From: Verrucomicrobiota bacterium | GTDB taxonomy: Bacteria; Verrucomicrobiota; Verrucomicrobiia; Verrucomicrobiales; DEV007 | Direction of reading: 5' to 3' | Length of the DNA stretch: 15,812 nucleotides | NCBI GenBank assembly: GCA_020630835.1 | Contig: JAHDIL010000005.1 | Coordinates: forward strand, 1 to 15,812 | In this document: positions 6,729 to 14,034 of the stretch, piece after piece | Numbering within the stretch: position 1 is the stretch's first letter | Layout of the letters: every line of letters starts with the position of its first letter | Position numbers and translations under genes: made by a program | The notes under the pieces: model-generated | Seen by the model: the letters and a program-made list of their open reading frames with translations, nothing else | What the model was told of the DNA's origin: nothing | Databases searched by the model: none

Positions 6729-8102
6729 ATGAATTTAGCCTTTGCAGTCTGTGCGCTTGCCCTACTCACCGCTTCTACCCTTGCTTCGAAACCCCCAAAT
6801 TTAGTGGTCATCTTTACCGATGACCAAGTCCACGACGCGATCGGTTACAGCAACCCTCATGTAAAAACACCAAATCTCGACGCTCTGGCAGCCCGGGGCG
6901 TCATCTTCGATCGCGCCTACGTCTCCAGCCCGATTTGCGCGGCAAGCCGAGCCTCTCTCATGTCAGGCACATTTCCGCAAGAGAATGGAGTCGTAGGTCT
7001 AGCTCAGGAGAATTTCACGGCCTACCGTAAAGGCGGGGAAAAAGCGCATCTCACGCTGCCTTCACAACTAAACCAGCTCGGCTATCATACCGTCCTCCAC
7101 GGGAAATCTCACCTCAAGAACCCCCTGCACTATGGCTTCCAAGCAGGCCTCGAATCTGGTCCACACGATGACGTTAAGACATTCGCCAACGTTAAGAGGT
7201 TCCTGGAGACCTACGAAAAGAATGCCCCTTTCTTTCTCTGGCTGGCACCTCACCAGCCCCATATGCCGCTCCTGCCCTCGCAAGAGTGGTTAGATCTATA
7301 CCCCCTTGGATCCATTGCGCTACCCTCAAACTTTCGGATCGAGCCGCTCCCTAACAGCATCTTCAATCAGGGTGTTCCGGGTGAACTATTCTACCGCGAC
7401 TCAAATTACTCAAAGAATGCAAAAAAGCTTTCTGGAGGGCCGCCCCGCTCCGCTGATGTAATGAAGGAGTTTATCCAATATTACTATGCAGTCGTTAGTC
7501 ATCTGGATCATCAGATAGGTAACTTCATAACTCAGCTGCAAGAGGCTGGCGAAGTCGATAACACATGGATTTTTTTCCTCTCTGACAACGGCTATCACTT
7601 GGGGGATCACGGGCTGGGAAACAAAATTACCATGCATGAGGAGAGCGTTCGTGTCCCTATGTTTGCCGTCCCTCCAAAGAACCATCCGGAGGCAAAATAT
7701 AAAACCCGGACCGAGTCTCTGGTTTCCTCGCTGGATATTTACCCCACTCTACTTGAGCTAGCAGGCGGTAAGGCACCTGATAAAACTCGCGGAAAAAGCC
7801 TTGTTCCACTGCTCAATAGCCCGACCAGCGAGCATCACCCCTATATCTTCAGCGAATGCGTAGGAGTTCGAGGAAAGCCTAGAGAAGGGCATCGCATGGT
7901 ATTTAACGGAACCCTGAAGCTCGTTCTAACAGACGCCGATGAATATCATCTCTACAACCTGAAAACTGATCCTGATGAGCTGAAAAATATATTCCCCACT
8001 AAAAACTCGTTTCCCGAAGAGCTCCGAAGATTACACTCGGAACTTACCGTCTGGATGAGATCAATCGGTGATCGCTCGGCACCTCCCCTCCCTCAGCAGT
8101 AG
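6729..8102 (+). CDS. secreted S1-family sulfatase
   Basis: A 457-residue type I sulfatase that hydrolyses sulfate esters, probably outside the cytoplasm. The formylglycine site is CAASR (70-74) followed by ASLMSG, with Cys70 as the residue to be converted. Metal and sulfate ligands are visible: Asp31-Asp32 in FTDDQ, Lys126 in HGKSH, His175/His178 in APHQPHMP, Asp286-Asn287 in SDNGYH, and Lys299 in GNKIT. The LYNLKTDPDELKN segment near the C-terminus is typical of choline- and iduronate-sulfatase-like members. Substrate is unknown; a sulfated polysaccharide would fit the inferred lineage. The hydrophobic N-terminus (1-19) has no Lys or Arg before its core, and an in-frame TAA at 6723-6725 excludes an upstream start. 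No maturase gene is in the window. It may have its own promoter. Confidence 0.93.
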   Translation: MNLAFAVCALALLTASTLASKPPNLVVIFTDDQVHDAIGYSNPHVKTPNLDALAARGVIFDRAYVSSPICAASRASLMSGTFPQENGVVGLAQENFTAYRKGGEKAHLTLPSQLNQLGYHTVLHGKSHLKNPLHYGFQAGLESGPHDDVKTFANVKRFLETYEKNAPFFLWLAPHQPHMPLLPSQEWLDLYPLGSIALPSNFRIEPLPNSIFNQGVPGELFYRDSNYSKNAKKLSGGPPRSADVMKEFIQYYYAVVSHLDHQIGNFITQLQEAGEVDNTWIFFLSDNGYHLGDHGLGNKITMHEESVRVPMFAVPPKNHPEAKYKTRTESLVSSLDIYPTLLELAGGKAPDKTRGKSLVPLLNSPTSEHHPYIFSECVGVRGKPREGHRMVFNGTLKLVLTDADEYHLYNLKTDPDELKNIFPTKNSFPEELRRLHSELTVWMRSIGDRSAPPLPQQ

Positions 8103-8111
8103 CGAACCTTA

Positions 8112-8155
8112 CTGACATTTTTCTGACATCTTCTTTACGGTCTGCTGACACATCC
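8112..8155. promoter_or_regulatory. Pho-box-like 11-nt direct repeats
   Basis: CTGACAT occurs at 8112-8118 and 8123-8129, exactly 11 nt apart, each followed by a T/C-rich 4-mer. CTGACAC at 8145-8151 lies a further 22 nt on, so all three share one 11-nt grid, with a degenerate unit (TTTACGG) at 8134. PhoB boxes are 11-nt repeats of CTGTCAT plus an AT-rich 4-mer; these units differ at one base. The block lies between the sulfatase stop and the VWA start, upstream of an operon encoding an OmpR/PhoB-type regulator. The repeats are seen; binding and autoregulation are inferred. Confidence 0.6.
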
Positions 8156-8182
8156 GCCGCAAGTGTTGCGTAGGGTGGAGTC

Positions 8183-9553
8183 ATGACGAAAATATCGTTT
8201 CTCTCCAAGTCAGTGCTCGCAGGATCTTTCCTTGCCGGCAGCCTCTTCAGTTCTGCTCCAGCTAACGCCGCAGAGTCACTCGTGTCCGTGCAGACGAAAG
8301 TGGATCGACCCATTCTCTCCGCTAACGGTGGCCGACAGGATGTCGTCATTCAGCTCAAGGTAGGCGGTGGTAAAATCGTCTCACCTGAGAAAAGACCACC
8401 TTTGAATGTCGCTGTCGTCCTTGACCGAAGCAGCTCCATGAAGGGGAAAAAGCTTCAACAGGCGAAAACCGCCACGCACTCCGTCATCGAGAAGCTTGGT
8501 CCAAATGATAATTTCTCCCTGATCAGCTACAGCGACGAGGCGAGAGTCATGGTTCCTTCTGAGCCTATCGGAAATCGCAAAAAATTCCTTCGCCGCCAAG
8601 TCGACCGACTCAACGCCAGTGGCTACACCGCTCTCTACGCCGGGGTTGAGATGGGCGGCGAGCAAGTGGAGGAATGGGCTAGCGAAAACAAAATCTCGCG
8701 CGTCATCCTCTTATCTGATGGACAAGCTAACCGAGGCCCAACAAGCCATAGTGAAATCTCACAACTTGGCGTCAAATTGGCCAAGAAAGGCATCTCCGTC
8801 ACTACCATTGGTCTGGGCGACGGATTTAACGAACAACTAATGGCAGCACTCGCCAACGCCAGTGATGCGAATTACTATTACGTGGCCGATGTCGAGGATC
8901 TCGATGAGATTTTCCGCAGCGAGCTAGGAGAACTGCAGAGCATCGTAGCCCGAGATCTGAAAATTAAAATCGAGCTTCCAAAGGGCGTTTCCCCTATCCG
9001 CCTTATCGGGAGTGACGTGCCCGTTTCGGAAAACCTAGTGACTCTCGATTTCAACACCTTATCCTCTGAGCAGCAAAGAAATTTCCTGCTCCAATGCACG
9101 GTCGACCCAAAGCAGGCCAACCTAGCTAGCACCCTAGCTGATGTGCAGGTAACCTATGCCACGGCAGACGGCGCTGCCACGAAGGAAGCAAACAACTCCC
9201 CTCTCTTGGTGACCACCAACGATAACGAAGAAATCGCGGCAGCAGCCGAAGATAAAGAGATTCGCGCTCAAGCAATTGTTTTCGAGAACCGCGCCCGTCT
9301 CACGCAAGCCGTAGCCCAAAATGACAAAGGTGATACTTTCGCCTCAAGACAGATCTTAGATCAGCAATCAGCTGTCGTCGGGAAGGCCTTAGCAGCAGCA
9401 CCAGCTTCCTCGAAACCTGCCCTACGTGAGGAGCTCAATCTCCTCAGAAAAGCAAAGTCACAAATAGAATCTACCAGCGGTCTAAAGAAGCGCGAACGAA
9501 AGTCGATCCTCAATCGCCTAAACTGGCAAAAAAGTGGCAAGGACATTAAATAG
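8183..9553 (+). CDS. secreted von Willebrand factor A domain protein
   Basis: A 456-residue exported VWA protein. A signal peptide (basic n-region, core 9-24, cleavage near ANAA at 27-30) precedes a beta-rich stretch (31-72), a VWA domain (about 74-250) and a tail ending in basic, helical-looking sequence (about 350-456). The metal-ion-dependent adhesion site is complete: DRSSS (Asp81, Ser83, Ser85), Thr149 in SGYTAL and Asp179 in LLSDGQ. Such domains bind protein partners through a divalent cation. The ATG follows GGTGGAG at 8174-8180, a purine-rich ribosome site that is rather close. It is first in a probable operon, 51 nt before a sensor kinase, behind Pho-box-like repeats. I infer a periplasmic or surface partner, possibly a ligand or modulator of the kinase; direct evidence is absent. 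Confidence 0.88.
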   Translation: MTKISFLSKSVLAGSFLAGSLFSSAPANAAESLVSVQTKVDRPILSANGGRQDVVIQLKVGGGKIVSPEKRPPLNVAVVLDRSSSMKGKKLQQAKTATHSVIEKLGPNDNFSLISYSDEARVMVPSEPIGNRKKFLRRQVDRLNASGYTALYAGVEMGGEQVEEWASENKISRVILLSDGQANRGPTSHSEISQLGVKLAKKGISVTTIGLGDGFNEQLMAALANASDANYYYVADVEDLDEIFRSELGELQSIVARDLKIKIELPKGVSPIRLIGSDVPVSENLVTLDFNTLSSEQQRNFLLQCTVDPKQANLASTLADVQVTYATADGAATKEANNSPLLVTTNDNEEIAAAAEDKEIRAQAIVFENRARLTQAVAQNDKGDTFASRQILDQQSAVVGKALAAAPASSKPALREELNLLRKAKSQIESTSGLKKRERKSILNRLNWQKSGKDIK

Positions 9554-9576
9554 AGATCGCCGATGCCAACGGATTC

Positions 9577-9595
9577 ATGCTAGCCTTATGCTAGC
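9577..9595. repeat. 11-nt-period direct repeat ATGCTAGC before the kinase
   Basis: ATGCTAGC at 9577-9584 recurs at 9588-9595, giving an 11-nt period with core GCTAGC itself palindromic. It ends 9 nt before the kinase ATG and occupies the region where a ribosome site would be. The period equals that of the repeats before the VWA gene, but the sequence differs. It could be a regulator site for internal control or a local duplication. Confidence 0.45.
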
Positions 9596-9604
9596 TTTCT
9601 CCGA

Positions 9605-11431
9605 ATGAAACGCATCAGCTTAACCTTTCTCTTTGCCATCATCCTGCCAGCCATCGTGCTGGCGGGATTTGGGCTATATGCGGTCAGGGCACAAAACCAA
9701 ATCCTTACACTCCAAGAGGAGGAAATCCTTCTCAACAAAGCAGAAGGTATCGCAACAGAGGTAGACGGGTTTTTCGATGATCTTCGCGTCTTCTATGGAG
9801 AAGAGTTAGACCAATTCCTGAACGACTATAACGGGTCTAAGATCGAAGATGACTTTTCAAATCAGTTTCCGGAAAGATGGAACCAAATCAGTTCCGCCGC
9901 CGCCATCGCTGCAGGGCAAGAGACTGTAAAAATGGGGAAAGACTCGGAGAATGACACGTCCTTCTTCCAAAAAAACTCCGACCTATGGAAACAAGCAGAC
10001 TCTCCCGTCGTCAGCCAGGCTCCCGCTCTTATCCTGAATAGGGCAGCGGAAGCCCTTGGGAAAACAAAGCAGAACCTCCCAGAAACCAAAAAAAAAGTCG
10101 CCTTAAACAGCATAGAGCCTCAGCAGCGCCAACGGGGCGCGCTACTCAATGAAGGCATGCTGGATATATCCAAATCTACAATACCACCGGCACCCTCGTC
10201 ATCAAAACCAAGCAGAGAAACGCAGAGCGCAAGCCTGCCCTCTCGACCGATGGCCACCCCTTTCTCGCTTGCTCTCACGCAGCGCGATCCAGAGGGCGCT
10301 TTCACACGAATGCACGACGGTGAAATACACACTCTCTTCTGGCGTAACCACCCCAACTACCCTGAGCTAACCTTCTGGGTAGAGGTCGACCAACAAGCCA
10401 TCATCGAAGGAATCGAGCGAATTGTCTCCTTCGTCCCCTTCAGCAAATTAGAGCACGCTGCCCCGATCGCTACGCAGGTGCACAATATCCGCGGCCAGCT
10501 CGTAGCACATTCCGCCTACGCCGAGCCGAACGCTACCTCTCGAGCCCAGACCTCACTCAGCCCCCTTTTACCAAACTGGACAGTCACAGCCATCGGCTCT
10601 CCCGCCCCATTCTGGGCACGCTTCTCCCAGCAGCTTTCCCTCATAACCATTTTGTTTTTTCTCGCTCTCGTTCTTCTCGCCTCATGGCTCCTTATCCGCA
10701 GCATGAGAGCCGAAATGCGGCTAGCCGCCCAAAAGACCGACTTCGTGGGAAATGTCAGCCACGAGCTAAAAACCCCACTAACATCCATCCGCATGTTCTC
10801 TGAGATGCTACAACAAAACTCTGGTGCCGATGCTGAAAAGGTGAGTAGCTACGCCGGGGTAATCGAGAAGGAGTCACGCCGCCTAGGGCGCCTCATTCAT
10901 CGATTACTCGACTTTTCCCAACTCGACAGGGGAACCATGAAACTGGATACCTCGCGAGTGGACCTTCGCACCATCACAGAATCGGCTATCAAGCTGTGCC
11001 GCGCAGACCTCGAGAAAACAGGTATGGAGACAACGCTCGAATGGGGCAGTCCCTCGTCACTCACGATCGATGGAGATGAAGACCTCCTAACGCAGGTCAT
11101 CGTCAACCTCCTGACAAATGCTTGCAAGTATGCTGCGCAAGGCAGGGTCATCCACATCTCCTCACGGGAAGAAGAGACGGGTAAAAAGTTGACCCTAACC
11201 GTCGCCGATAGAGGCCCGGGTATACCCAAAAATGCTTTGCGTAAAGTTTTCGAAAAATTCCACCGCCTTGACAACTCTCTCACCTCTGAGCAAAGCGGAG
11301 CAGGTATAGGACTAGCTCTTTGTCAGGAAATTATTCAACTACATGGAGGCAGCATCTCCGCTCGCAATCGACATGGTGGTGGCGCTGCTTTTGAGGTTCA
11401 CCTCCCAATAGCTACGCAAGAGACATCATGA
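9605..11431 (+). CDS. membrane sensor histidine kinase, PhoR-like
   Basis: A 608-residue inner-membrane histidine kinase. TM1 is at about 5-24, a long periplasmic region spans about 27-340, and TM2 is at about 344-365. The cytoplasmic part holds HisKA with the H-box FVGNVSHELKTPL (His386 is the phosphorylated residue), then HATPase_c with N-box NLLTNACKYA (501-510), G1 DRGPGIP (535-541), F-box EKFHRLD (550-556) and G2 GAGIGLALC (565-573). Only about 20 residues separate TM2 from the H-box, too few for a HAMP domain. The periplasmic part has no sensor fold I recognise; it includes acidic amphipathic stretches (35-90) and a Pro/Ser-rich linker (190-220). It follows the VWA gene by 51 nt and overlaps the regulator start by 4 nt (ATGA). 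Signal unknown; phosphate or envelope stress are candidates. Confidence 0.94.
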   Translation: MKRISLTFLFAIILPAIVLAGFGLYAVRAQNQILTLQEEEILLNKAEGIATEVDGFFDDLRVFYGEELDQFLNDYNGSKIEDDFSNQFPERWNQISSAAAIAAGQETVKMGKDSENDTSFFQKNSDLWKQADSPVVSQAPALILNRAAEALGKTKQNLPETKKKVALNSIEPQQRQRGALLNEGMLDISKSTIPPAPSSSKPSRETQSASLPSRPMATPFSLALTQRDPEGAFTRMHDGEIHTLFWRNHPNYPELTFWVEVDQQAIIEGIERIVSFVPFSKLEHAAPIATQVHNIRGQLVAHSAYAEPNATSRAQTSLSPLLPNWTVTAIGSPAPFWARFSQQLSLITILFFLALVLLASWLLIRSMRAEMRLAAQKTDFVGNVSHELKTPLTSIRMFSEMLQQNSGADAEKVSSYAGVIEKESRRLGRLIHRLLDFSQLDRGTMKLDTSRVDLRTITESAIKLCRADLEKTGMETTLEWGSPSSLTIDGDEDLLTQVIVNLLTNACKYAAQGRVIHISSREEETGKKLTLTVADRGPGIPKNALRKVFEKFHRLDNSLTSEQSGAGIGLALCQEIIQLHGGSISARNRHGGGAAFEVHLPIATQETS

Positions 11432-12138
11432 GCCAGACCGCTACCAGTATCCTCATCGTCGAAGACGACGATAGTATCCGATTAGGGCTGAGTGAGGTGC
11501 TTACTCATCACGGCTTTCAGACATCGGCTCTTTCAGATGGCCTCGACACCGTCGAAACCGTCTGCGCTAACAAACCTGATCTCATCATTCTCGATGTCAT
11601 GCTACCGCACGCCAGCGGTTATGATATTGCTAAGGCTCTTCGGGCGAAACAAATCTTCACCCCTATCCTAATGCTAACGGCAAAAGGACAGGAGTTAGAC
11701 AAAGTAATCGGCCTACAAGCTGGTGCCGACGATTACCTAACAAAGCCTTTCGGACTAGAGGAACTCCTCGCCCGCGTCAATGCACTTCTGAGACGGACCC
11801 AACAGTGGACAAATGCAGAGGCACCGCAGCAACCAGCCATTCTTACCGCTGGCAACATCACCATCAACGCCACCAATCACACTATCGCGCACAAGGATGG
11901 CCCAACCTATCCGATCACTCCCAAAGAAATGGACCTACTCGGATGCCTCTACGCTCGGCGAAATACAGCTGTCCCTCGAGATGTAATCCTCAACGATGTG
12001 TGGGGATACGACTACATGGGCACAACGAGAGCCTTAGATCAATGCGTAGCACAACTGCGTAAGAAGCTAAAAAGCGACGAGGCGCAGTCTTTCGTGATCG
12101 AAACGGTGCATGGAGTGGGTTACCGACTATTGTCGTAA
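11428..12138 (+). CDS. OmpR/PhoB-family response regulator
   Basis: A 236-residue DNA-binding response regulator. The receiver domain (1-125) has the acidic pocket EDDD (12-15), phospho-acceptor Asp56 in LIILDVMLP, Thr84 in LTAKG and Lys106 in LTKPFG. The C-terminal winged helix (about 140-236) shows the family pattern: PITPKEMDLLGCLYAR, then VPRDVILNDVWGYDY, the recognition-helix region with RALDQCVAQLRKKL, and the wing IETVHGVGYRLLS. The ATG overlaps the kinase stop (ATGA), indicating translational coupling and cognate pairing. PhoB-type members bind head-to-tail 11-nt repeats, the arrangement found before the VWA gene, so autoregulation is likely. The next gene, mscL, is 100 nt downstream; I saw no clear terminator between them. 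Confidence 0.95.
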   Translation: MSQTATSILIVEDDDSIRLGLSEVLTHHGFQTSALSDGLDTVETVCANKPDLIILDVMLPHASGYDIAKALRAKQIFTPILMLTAKGQELDKVIGLQAGADDYLTKPFGLEELLARVNALLRRTQQWTNAEAPQQPAILTAGNITINATNHTIAHKDGPTYPITPKEMDLLGCLYARRNTAVPRDVILNDVWGYDYMGTTRALDQCVAQLRKKLKSDEAQSFVIETVHGVGYRLLS

Positions 12139-12238
12139 TAATCTTCCTAGCCACCAACCGGCTTGGAGTTGGCACAATTTAGAGGTTGACGAATCAATGC
12201 CCGGTAGAGCAACATGGTCACACAACCCCCATCTAATT

Positions 12239-12676
12239 ATGCTAAAAGACTTCAAAGAATTCGCGTTCAAAGGAAACCTAGTCGACATGGCTGTCGGCAT
12301 CATCATCGGAGGTGCTTTCGCCACCGTTGTCAAAAGCCTCGTTGACGACGTAATCATGCCGCTTGTTGGACTAGTTACTGGTGGCGTTGATTTCAGCGAG
12401 AAATACGCCGCGCTTGGCGGAGAGATCCCCGAAGGGCTGAGCGTCGAAAAGGCCAAAGAAGCGGCTGCTGAATCTGGCGTTGCCCTTTTAACCTACGGAA
12501 ACTTTATCACAGCTCTGATCAGCTTCCTCATCCTCGCTTTTGTCCTTTTCTTAGTGATCAAGAAATTTGTTGGTGCCATGAAAAAGGCAGAAGAGGAGCC
12601 TAAAGAGGATCCCAAGCCATCAGAGGACATCCTGCTGTTGCAGGAGATCCGCGACCTCTTGTCCAAGCAGAGCTAG
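12239..12676 (+). CDS. mscL: large-conductance mechanosensitive channel
   Basis: A 145-residue MscL, the homopentameric inner-membrane valve that opens under membrane tension to release solutes during hypo-osmotic shock. It begins LKDFKEFAFKGNLVDMAVG, with the amphipathic N-helix, TM1 (about 15-45), a periplasmic loop (about 48-86), TM2 (about 87-108) and a charged C-terminal helix whose EDILLLQEIRDLL (129-141) is the usual bundle. The loop contains an acidic/Ala-rich insert (62-80) that explains its being slightly longer than the E. coli protein (136). The frame is open from 12110, but that start would add 43 residues overlapping the regulator gene; the ATG at 12239 gives the conserved N-terminus. 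No Shine-Dalgarno precedes it. The gene may be read through from the two-component operon or have its own promoter. Confidence 0.96.
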   Translation: MLKDFKEFAFKGNLVDMAVGIIIGGAFATVVKSLVDDVIMPLVGLVTGGVDFSEKYAALGGEIPEGLSVEKAKEAAAESGVALLTYGNFITALISFLILAFVLFLVIKKFVGAMKKAEEEPKEDPKPSEDILLLQEIRDLLSKQS

Positions 12677-12703
12677 TTGCGTATTTCAATTTCATCCATT
12701 GCA

Positions 12704-12737
12704 GGGATTGCCAGATCATTCTGGCAGTCCCTTTTTT
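12704..12737 (+). terminator. rho-independent terminator after mscL
   Basis: A 12-bp stem, GGGATTGCCAGA (12704-12715) with TCTGGCAGTCCC (12720-12731), one G-U pair, a TCAT loop and six T (12732-12737). It lies 27 nt after the mscL stop and separates the upstream genes from the oxidase biogenesis cluster. Confidence 0.95.
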
Positions 12738-12819
12738 CTGCTCACCTGCGTAAAGCTTAGTTGCTTTCCGAGGACTTTTGACTAGCTCTTGGCCAGCCTA
12801 CGTTTTGTTTCAACCAGCC

Positions 12820-13950
12820 ATGCCATCGTCGACCATTGCCCGCTCAACGGCCTTTCAGCGATTTTCCATTGCCGTAGTTGTTTGCGCCGTCCTCCTTATC
12901 TGGTGGGGCGCGGCTACCACGACGACAGATGCCGGCATGGCGTTCCATGATTGGCCGCTAAGTCTCGGCTCGGTCAATCCTGAAGGGTGGCTAAGCTACG
13001 CTATTCCTTTCTGGGAACACTCTCACCGCCTCCTGGCAACCCTCGTGGGCGTGCTCGTGCTCGTTCAGTTCTGCTGGAGCTACATTCGCTCCGGAAAACA
13101 GGCTATCGAGTGCGTCCTCATCACTCTGCTGCTCGGCTTCGTGTTTTCGGCCTATGTGAAAGCGGGTGCCGAGCGGGTAGATCCTGAAGTTAAGGCAGCA
13201 TTGATGGATCGAGCCTACCTGCTCAGCCTACTCCCCCTGGCGTGGCTAATCTGGGGGTTCTTTCGCCAATCCTGGGATTTTCTGGTCAAATGTTGCGCGC
13301 TGGCCCTCATTATGGTGACGACACAAGCCATATTCGGGGGACTACGGGTCACTGAGATCTCGGATGCTCTCGCAGTGGTTCACGGTTGCTTCGGTCAGCT
13401 ATTTTTCTGCCTGCTCGTCCTTATTGCGCTTTCCTCTCGACCGTCTTGGGCAGCCTTAGGCTTCACCTTTTCACAGCGATCGAAAAAATGGATCCGCATA
13501 AGTTCCGTTATCCTCTTCGGGTCTGTCGTCATGCAGCTTATTTGGGGAGCCTCGATGCGGCACCACCACCGCTACGGATTAGCTGACGAGGGCCTGCTAC
13601 TGACCCGCGGACAGCTTATCCCGCCGCTCGATGACGGGATTATCGCTCTTATGTTTCTGCATAAATCGACCGGCTTCCTACTAGGTTTCTTTATCTTGGG
13701 TATCTTCCTACTCACCCGCTCCTTCGGGCAGCTCGGAGCCGGAAAGCCCTCACGGCGGCTGAGCCAGGCGCTGTTGATCATGGTCGCCGTGCAGATTTCT
13801 CTGGGTCTCGGCGTCATCGCTTCCTCGAAAGAGTTCTGGGTGACCAATGTCCATGTCCTCAATGGTCTCGGCATCCTCGCCGTGAGTTTTGTGTTTGCTG
13901 TGCGCGCCCTTCGGTCTAAAGCATCTGCCCCCGAGAGTGCTACGGTCTGA
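12820..13950 (+). CDS. ctaA: heme A synthase (CtaA/COX15)
   Basis: A 376-residue multi-pass membrane protein of the CtaA/COX15 family, which oxidises the C8 methyl of heme O to make heme A for aa3-type oxidases. Conserved features are TTTDAGMAFHDWPLS (34-48), EHSHR with His67 and His69 (66-70), GGLRV (173-177), VHGCFGQ with His188, LHKSTG with His281 and VHVLNG with His345, covering the heme-ligand histidines of both half-domains. Between EHSHR/TM2 (to about 88) and the TM3 segment before GGLRV (about 155-172) lies an extra region with two hydrophobic helices (about 97-113 and 130-148) not usual in the family. The frame is open from a TTG at 12778, but the ATG at 12820 gives a normal N-terminus, and TTGACT there resembles a -35 box instead. 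ctaB follows after 84 nt. Confidence 0.9.
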   Translation: MPSSTIARSTAFQRFSIAVVVCAVLLIWWGAATTTTDAGMAFHDWPLSLGSVNPEGWLSYAIPFWEHSHRLLATLVGVLVLVQFCWSYIRSGKQAIECVLITLLLGFVFSAYVKAGAERVDPEVKAALMDRAYLLSLLPLAWLIWGFFRQSWDFLVKCCALALIMVTTQAIFGGLRVTEISDALAVVHGCFGQLFFCLLVLIALSSRPSWAALGFTFSQRSKKWIRISSVILFGSVVMQLIWGASMRHHHRYGLADEGLLLTRGQLIPPLDDGIIALMFLHKSTGFLLGFFILGIFLLTRSFGQLGAGKPSRRLSQALLIMVAVQISLGLGVIASSKEFWVTNVHVLNGLGILAVSFVFAVRALRSKASAPESATV

Positions 13951-14034
13951 GTAAGGCTACACGTCCTCGGTGATCGAGCGATGAATCTTCCATGGCATTC
14001 TTTTCGATTCTTTTTAAACTAGTGGCTGCGCCCT

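Noticed and set aside
12150..12174. Terminator between the response regulator and mscL
   Set aside because: Only short CCAAC/GTTGG pairing with no T run.
12110..12238. 43-residue N-terminal extension of MscL
   Set aside because: It overlaps the regulator gene, and the conserved MscL N-terminus begins at the ATG at 12239.
12778..12819. TTG start for heme A synthase
   Set aside because: The 14 added residues are not family-like; the TTGACT there may instead be a -35 element, though its -10 partner (TACGTT, 15 nt away) is poor.
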